Positions 60,715-64,000 of a stretch of DNA of 64,000 nucleotides are shown piece after piece; positions within the stretch are counted from its first letter, which is position 1; each line of letters begins with the position of its first letter. The position numbers and the translations under genes are program-made. The notes below the pieces were generated by a model. It ran no database searches. It had not been told where the DNA came from and saw nothing but the letters and a program-made list of their open reading frames with translations. Where the stretch lies: the NCBI GenBank assembly GCA_026184775.1, contig JANCYW010000012.1, positions 248,001 through 312,000 on the forward strand, read 5' to 3'. This DNA comes from Cyanidium caldarium. Taxonomy: Eukaryota > Rhodophyta > Bangiophyceae > Cyanidiales > Cyanidiaceae.

Positions 60715-62235
60715 ATGGTGGAAAACACAGCATCGAATGGCCTGGCAGTCACCCTGGCGGGCGAGGTGCATGACGGTCCCATCGGGTCACCAGTAAGCGG
60801 TGTGTTCGCTTGGTTCACCCCGGGGGGCACCGCGGCCGCCGGGCGACGTGTCCGGACGGCGTTTGTGTGGTCGCCGCCGACGGCAACGACGCGGTCGGCG
60901 CGTCGGCGCATCGGATCGGCGGGAACGCGCTTCCCACACACTTCCATCGGGCAGTGGCCGCAGCGATGGCGCTGGAGAGAGCGTGCTCAACCGGCGGCGG
61001 TTCCGCGGCGGGCGATGCGCATGGTCGTCGGCGGGAGCGACTGGGAGGCCGGACTGCGCGCCGCTGCCGAGTCGCTGCCGCCTCCTGCGTCCGTTCCCGC
61101 ACCGGGGTTTGTAGCGCCGGACGTTTCCGGTTGGATGGCGGCGGCCACGACCATTTCCCTGTGGTTGGCGGAGGCGAGCGGCGACGGTAGCGCTACCGCC
61201 GCGGCGGCCGCAGCGCCCGCCTCTCAGAACAGCGGCGGAGTGTGGAACGGCTTTGTGCACCTGATCGAAACCACCATCTCGGCCATCAGCGACGCGCTGA
61301 GCGCGATCGGTCTACCCTATTCGTACGGTTTCGCCATCATCGCCTTCACCATCCTCGTCAAAGCGATCACCTTCCCGCTCAACCTGAAACAGATGCGCAG
61401 CACGCTGTCGATGCAGGCGCTGGCGCCCAAACTGCGCGAGCTGCAGGCGCGTTATCGCGACAACCCGCAAGTGATGAATATGGAGACTGCACGGCTGTAT
61501 CAGGAGGCCAAATTGAACCCGCTAGCCGGCTGTTTGCCGGTGCTGGTGCAGCTGCCGGTGTGGATCGCGCTGTATCGGGCGTTGTTGAATTTGGCACAGG
61601 AGAACCGGCTGACCAGCGGCTTCTTCTTCCTGCCCAGCTTGCAGGGACCGGTGCAACAGGGTGGCAGCCTGTCGGCATGGCTGTTTCCGTTCAAGGACGG
61701 CGCTCCGCCGGTGGGGTGGCACGATGCGATCGCCTACCTGGTGCTGCCGTGCCTGCTGGTCGTGACCCAGATCGTCAGCCAGCGGCTGTTGCAGCCGCCG
61801 CAACAGGATGCGCAGACCAAGCAGGCGAACGTCATTTTGCGGTTTCTGCCCTTTATGGTGGGCTGGTTCTCGCTGAACGTGCCCAGCGGCTTGTCGCTGT
61901 ACTGGGTCACCAACAACGTGGTGTCCACGCTGCAGACCATCGGCATCAAGCGGTATCTGGCCAAGCAGCAGCCGGAACTGCTGGGTGCTACTGGCGGCGG
62001 TGATGCGGGTAACGCGGCGGCCGGCGGCAACGGCCGCATGGCCGACGGCGCTGCGGATGGTGCGGCGACGCGAGAGCCGCCGGTCGGCTTTGGCGCGCTA
62101 GTCAGCGCCAACAAGGATGGCAAGGGTGGCGGCGCGGCCGTCACTGAATCTCGGGGTAGCAGCAGCAGCAGTGAGGAGGATGGCGCGGAGGCGAAAAAGG
62201 GCAAGCGCCGGCCATCCAAGAAAAAGAAACGGTAA
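60715..62235 (+). CDS. ALB3: ALB3/YidC/Oxa1-family thylakoid membrane insertase
   Basis: ALB3 inserts light-harvesting and photosystem proteins into the thylakoid membrane. The 506-residue frame has a long Arg-rich leader and a YidC domain from about residue 180. The domain shows LPYSYGFAIIAFTILVKAITFPLNLKQMRSTLSMQALAPKLRELQARY, then ARLYQEAKLNPLAGCLPVLVQLPVWIALYRAL, and the last membrane helices FLPFMVGWFSLNVPSGLSLYWVTNNVVST. The positive charge in the first conserved helix (ITFPLNLKQM context) and the NPLAGCLP segment are YidC hallmarks. The lysine-rich C-tail (KKGKRRPSKKKKR) resembles the stromal tail by which plant ALB3 binds cpSRP43. The first in-frame ATG is 60715, although the open frame runs further upstream. 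Confidence 0.93.
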   Translation: MVENTASNGLAVTLAGEVHDGPIGSPVSGVFAWFTPGGTAAAGRRVRTAFVWSPPTATTRSARRRIGSAGTRFPHTSIGQWPQRWRWRERAQPAAVPRRAMRMVVGGSDWEAGLRAAAESLPPPASVPAPGFVAPDVSGWMAAATTISLWLAEASGDGSATAAAAAAPASQNSGGVWNGFVHLIETTISAISDALSAIGLPYSYGFAIIAFTILVKAITFPLNLKQMRSTLSMQALAPKLRELQARYRDNPQVMNMETARLYQEAKLNPLAGCLPVLVQLPVWIALYRALLNLAQENRLTSGFFFLPSLQGPVQQGGSLSAWLFPFKDGAPPVGWHDAIAYLVLPCLLVVTQIVSQRLLQPPQQDAQTKQANVILRFLPFMVGWFSLNVPSGLSLYWVTNNVVSTLQTIGIKRYLAKQQPELLGATGGGDAGNAAAGGNGRMADGAADGAATREPPVGFGALVSANKDGKGGGAAVTESRGSSSSSEEDGAEAKKGKRRPSKKKKR

Positions 62236-62352
62236 ACGGGTTCGGAACGCTTTGTATCGGGGACGTGGTGCCACAAGGAGTCCGATCGAGGCGACCATGT
62301 CGGTGTCCGTTGCATGCAGACGGGTGCCACTCCCAGAGGGGCATACGCTTCC

Positions 62353-64000
62353 TCACCCACTACGCGACCCGACGGTCGACACTCGCCGCTGCTCCTCCTC
62401 CTCCTCCTCCTCCCCGCTCCTTTGCCGTTGTAGAGCATCCTCCACTGCCGCATACACCGCCAGGCGCCCGCTGCGCACCGCACCCTCTTGCGAGTCGATA
62501 TAATCCTGCTGGGTGTAGCTGCCGGCCAGGTACAACCCCTGGATGGGCGAGCGTTGCTGCGGACGCAGGCGATCGGCGCCCGGTTCCTCCCGATACAGAC
62601 TCTGCGCCAGTTTCACCACGTGACTCCACGTGCACTGCAGCGCGCGCGCGCTAGGAAACAGCCGATACACCTGCTGCAGCACCTCCGCAGCGATGGCCTC
62701 GTTGCTCATCGGCATGTACCGGTCGGCGGGCGTCAACACGCACTGCAGCAGCGAGCCGGCGCCCTCGCGGTAATAATCCGCCGGCGAGGTGACCGCCAAG
62801 TCGGCAAAACAGGAAAAGTCGGCATCGGCGCTGTAGAGCAAATTGTCGAGCCCGCGACCGCCGTGAACAGGTGGTTGCGGTTGCTTCACCGGGTCGCCGT
62901 GGCGCAGCTCGGTCACCCAGCCGTCGAATCGCAGTTGCACTGTGGCCACCGGCACCGTCTTCAATTGGGTGATGTTGTCAAAGTAGCGATAACGTCGTCG
63001 CCAGACGTCCGGCATCAGCCGCTGCATGCCGGGCACATCCAACGCCGCAATCACCACATCAGCGGGTACGAACGGGTCGGCCGTCTCCGACGGCAGCCGA
63101 CGCAACACCACCCCGCGAATACGTTCGGCAGGCTCGGATGACGTGTTCGTCGCGGAGCTGTCCGCCACCTCGGTGACCAGTTCGCGTACCCCGCGGCGCA
63201 GCACCACCCGCCCGCCGCGTTGCTCAATGTACTCCACCATCGGCCGGAGCATGTACTCTCCCGGCGCGCCGATCAGCAAGCGCAACTGGCTGGCCTCGGT
63301 GCGCACCGCAAACAGCTGGAAGATGGTGAGCATGCAACGCGCGCTGATGGCGTCGCAGTCCAAAAAGCCCAGCGCATACGCAATGGGATTCCACAGCCGC
63401 TCCAAGCTATGCTGACTGCCGCCGTGTCGCCGGAACCACTCGCTGAAACTGATGTCGTCCAACGCACGCACCTGCTCCATCGCGCCGTCAAAGTCGAGCA
63501 GCGCGCGCACCACCGGCGAGGTGCCCAGCGCTACCGCATTGCGCAGTTTGTGCAGCAGCGGCAGCTGTTCGGTGGTGAAGAACGCCTTGAGGCCATTCCA
63601 GGGCGCGCCGATCCCGCCCAGCCGAAAGTCCAACTCGGTGACGCGGCCGCCGTCATTCACAAACATGTGCCGGTGCTCCTTGGGCAGAAAGTGGCGCTCC
63701 AGCACGCCCAGTTTGCGCATCACATCGAACAGATTGTAGTAGCAACCGAAAAAGACGTGCAAGCCCATCTCGATGTGGTTGCCAGCGGCATCTTGCCACG
63801 AACCGACCTTGCCGCCGTAGAAACCGCGCGCTTCGTACACTTGCACCGCGTAGCCGGCGTCGGCCAGCTCGATGGCGGCGGTGAGCCCGGCCAGCCCGGC
63901 GCCGATCACCACCGCGGTCGGTCGGCCGCCATCTTCCCTGCGCACCGGAGCGATGTGTCCGTGTGCGTCGCGCAACAGCTCGGTCGCCGAAGGCACCAGA
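62353..64000 (-). CDS. ZDS: Zeta-carotene desaturase (ZDS), 5'-partial
   Basis: ZDS is a plastid FAD enzyme that desaturates zeta-carotene to a lycopene isomer. The frame is open to the window edge and has no start ATG before the FAD-binding motif [21 protein letters not shown], so the transit peptide and start lie outside. ZDS-specific strings follow: [89 protein letters not shown] and [25 protein letters not shown] at the flavin end. Phytoene desaturase differs in these. The C-terminus has a Glu-rich run from a CTC/TCC repeat. All FAD contacts visible in the family are present in the part seen. Confidence 0.93.
   Translation of the reverse strand, partial: LVPSATELLRDAHGHIAPVRREDGGRPTAVVIGAGLAGLTAAIELADAGYAVQVYEARGFYGGKVGSWQDAAGNHIEMGLHVFFGCYYNLFDVMRKLGVLERHFLPKEHRHMFVNDGGRVTELDFRLGGIGAPWNGLKAFFTTEQLPLLHKLRNAVALGTSPVVRALLDFDGAMEQVRALDDISFSEWFRRHGGSQHSLERLWNPIAYALGFLDCDAISARCMLTIFQLFAVRTEASQLRLLIGAPGEYMLRPMVEYIEQRGGRVVLRRGVRELVTEVADSSATNTSSEPAERIRGVVLRRLPSETADPFVPADVVIAALDVPGMQRLMPDVWRRRYRYFDNITQLKTVPVATVQLRFDGWVTELRHGDPVKQPQPPVHGGRGLDNLLYSADADFSCFADLAVTSPADYYREGAGSLLQCVLTPADRYMPMSNEAIAAEVLQQVYRLFPSARALQCTWSHVVKLAQSLYREEPGADRLRPQQRSPIQGLYLAGSYTQQDYIDSQEGAVRSGRLAVYAAVEDALQRQRSGEEEEEEEQRRVSTVGSRSG
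62390..62416. repeat. CTC/CTG-type run encoding Glu tract in ZDS
   Basis: A tandem CTC run near the ZDS stop encodes a stretch of glutamates on the minus strand. It lies after the conserved enzyme and is probably disordered. Confidence 0.7.

Noticed and set aside
60715-62235. Mitochondrial Oxa1 as identity of the insertase
   Set aside because: The NPLAGCLP and long C-terminal lysine tail fit plastid ALB3/YidC better.
1-64000. CRISPR arrays, tRNA or rRNA genes, transposons, virus-like elements
   Set aside because: No direct-repeat arrays, no T-loop-like GTTCGA context in spacers, and no reverse transcriptase, integrase, transposase or capsid-like frame was found.

Overview
The window is a gene-dense, GC-rich stretch (well over 60% G+C by eye) of nuclear DNA from a unicellular photosynthetic eukaryote with a primary plastid. 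I read about 38 protein genes in 64 kb, roughly one per 1.7 kb. All are single uninterrupted frames, and spacers run from zero to about 700 bases. Nucleus-encoded plastid proteins (ALB3 insertase, DEG1-like protease, zeta-carotene desaturase, a RelA/SpoT homologue, plant-type DAHP synthase, a DUF3119 protein) carry simple transit-peptide-like N-termini without a preceding signal peptide, which argues against a secondary plastid. Several of these have a Phe close to the N-terminus, a habit of red algal and glaucophyte transit peptides. The best guess is a cyanidiophycean red alga (Cyanidium/Cyanidioschyzon type). A compact green picoalga cannot be excluded. I see no tRNA, rRNA, CRISPR array, transposon or virus-derived element.

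Layout. 1-6 kb: the 3' end of a Nudix hydrolase gene, then three leftward nuclear genes (MCM8, a DONSON-like replication factor, IMP3). 6-13 kb: ABCD peroxisomal transporter, GDPD phosphodiesterase, RPN11, ETF-ubiquinone oxidoreductase. 13-22 kb: VPS45, an unknown protein, a PP2C phosphatase, XPF endonuclease. 22-29.6 kb: a Vma22/CCDC115-like protein, a Cys12-type cysteine synthase head-to-head with a bacterial-type QueA, a PWWP-like protein, and the fused PabA-PabB aminodeoxychorismate synthase. 29.9-36.3 kb: OTU protease, homeodomain protein, TRAPPC5, complex I NUXM, Dopey-like protein. 36.7-46.2 kb: unknown nuclear-looking protein, ARP4, methylthioribose-1-phosphate isomerase, HSP33, WDR76/CMR1, PEX10. 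46.2-64 kb: glutamate-carboxypeptidase-like M28 peptidase, second OTU protein, DUF3119 protein, DAHP synthase, an unknown membrane protein, ATM1/HMT1-type ABC transporter, RSH, DEG1, ALB3, and the 5'-truncated ZDS gene.

The genes are ordinary housekeeping genes in alternating orientation, not an operon or a defence island. Neighbours sometimes share a theme (MCM8 with DONSON; DEG1, ALB3 and ZDS in the plastid), but most pairs look unrelated and are joined by short bidirectional promoter spacers. The most unusual content is a complete bacterial-type QueA (queuosine synthesis) with a basic organelle-targeting leader. Next come an RSH whose hydrolase HD motif is lost, a DONSON homologue beside MCM8, a Dopey-like protein lacking the N-terminal half, and an RPN11 with Gly in place of the usual Tyr just before the JAMM histidines.
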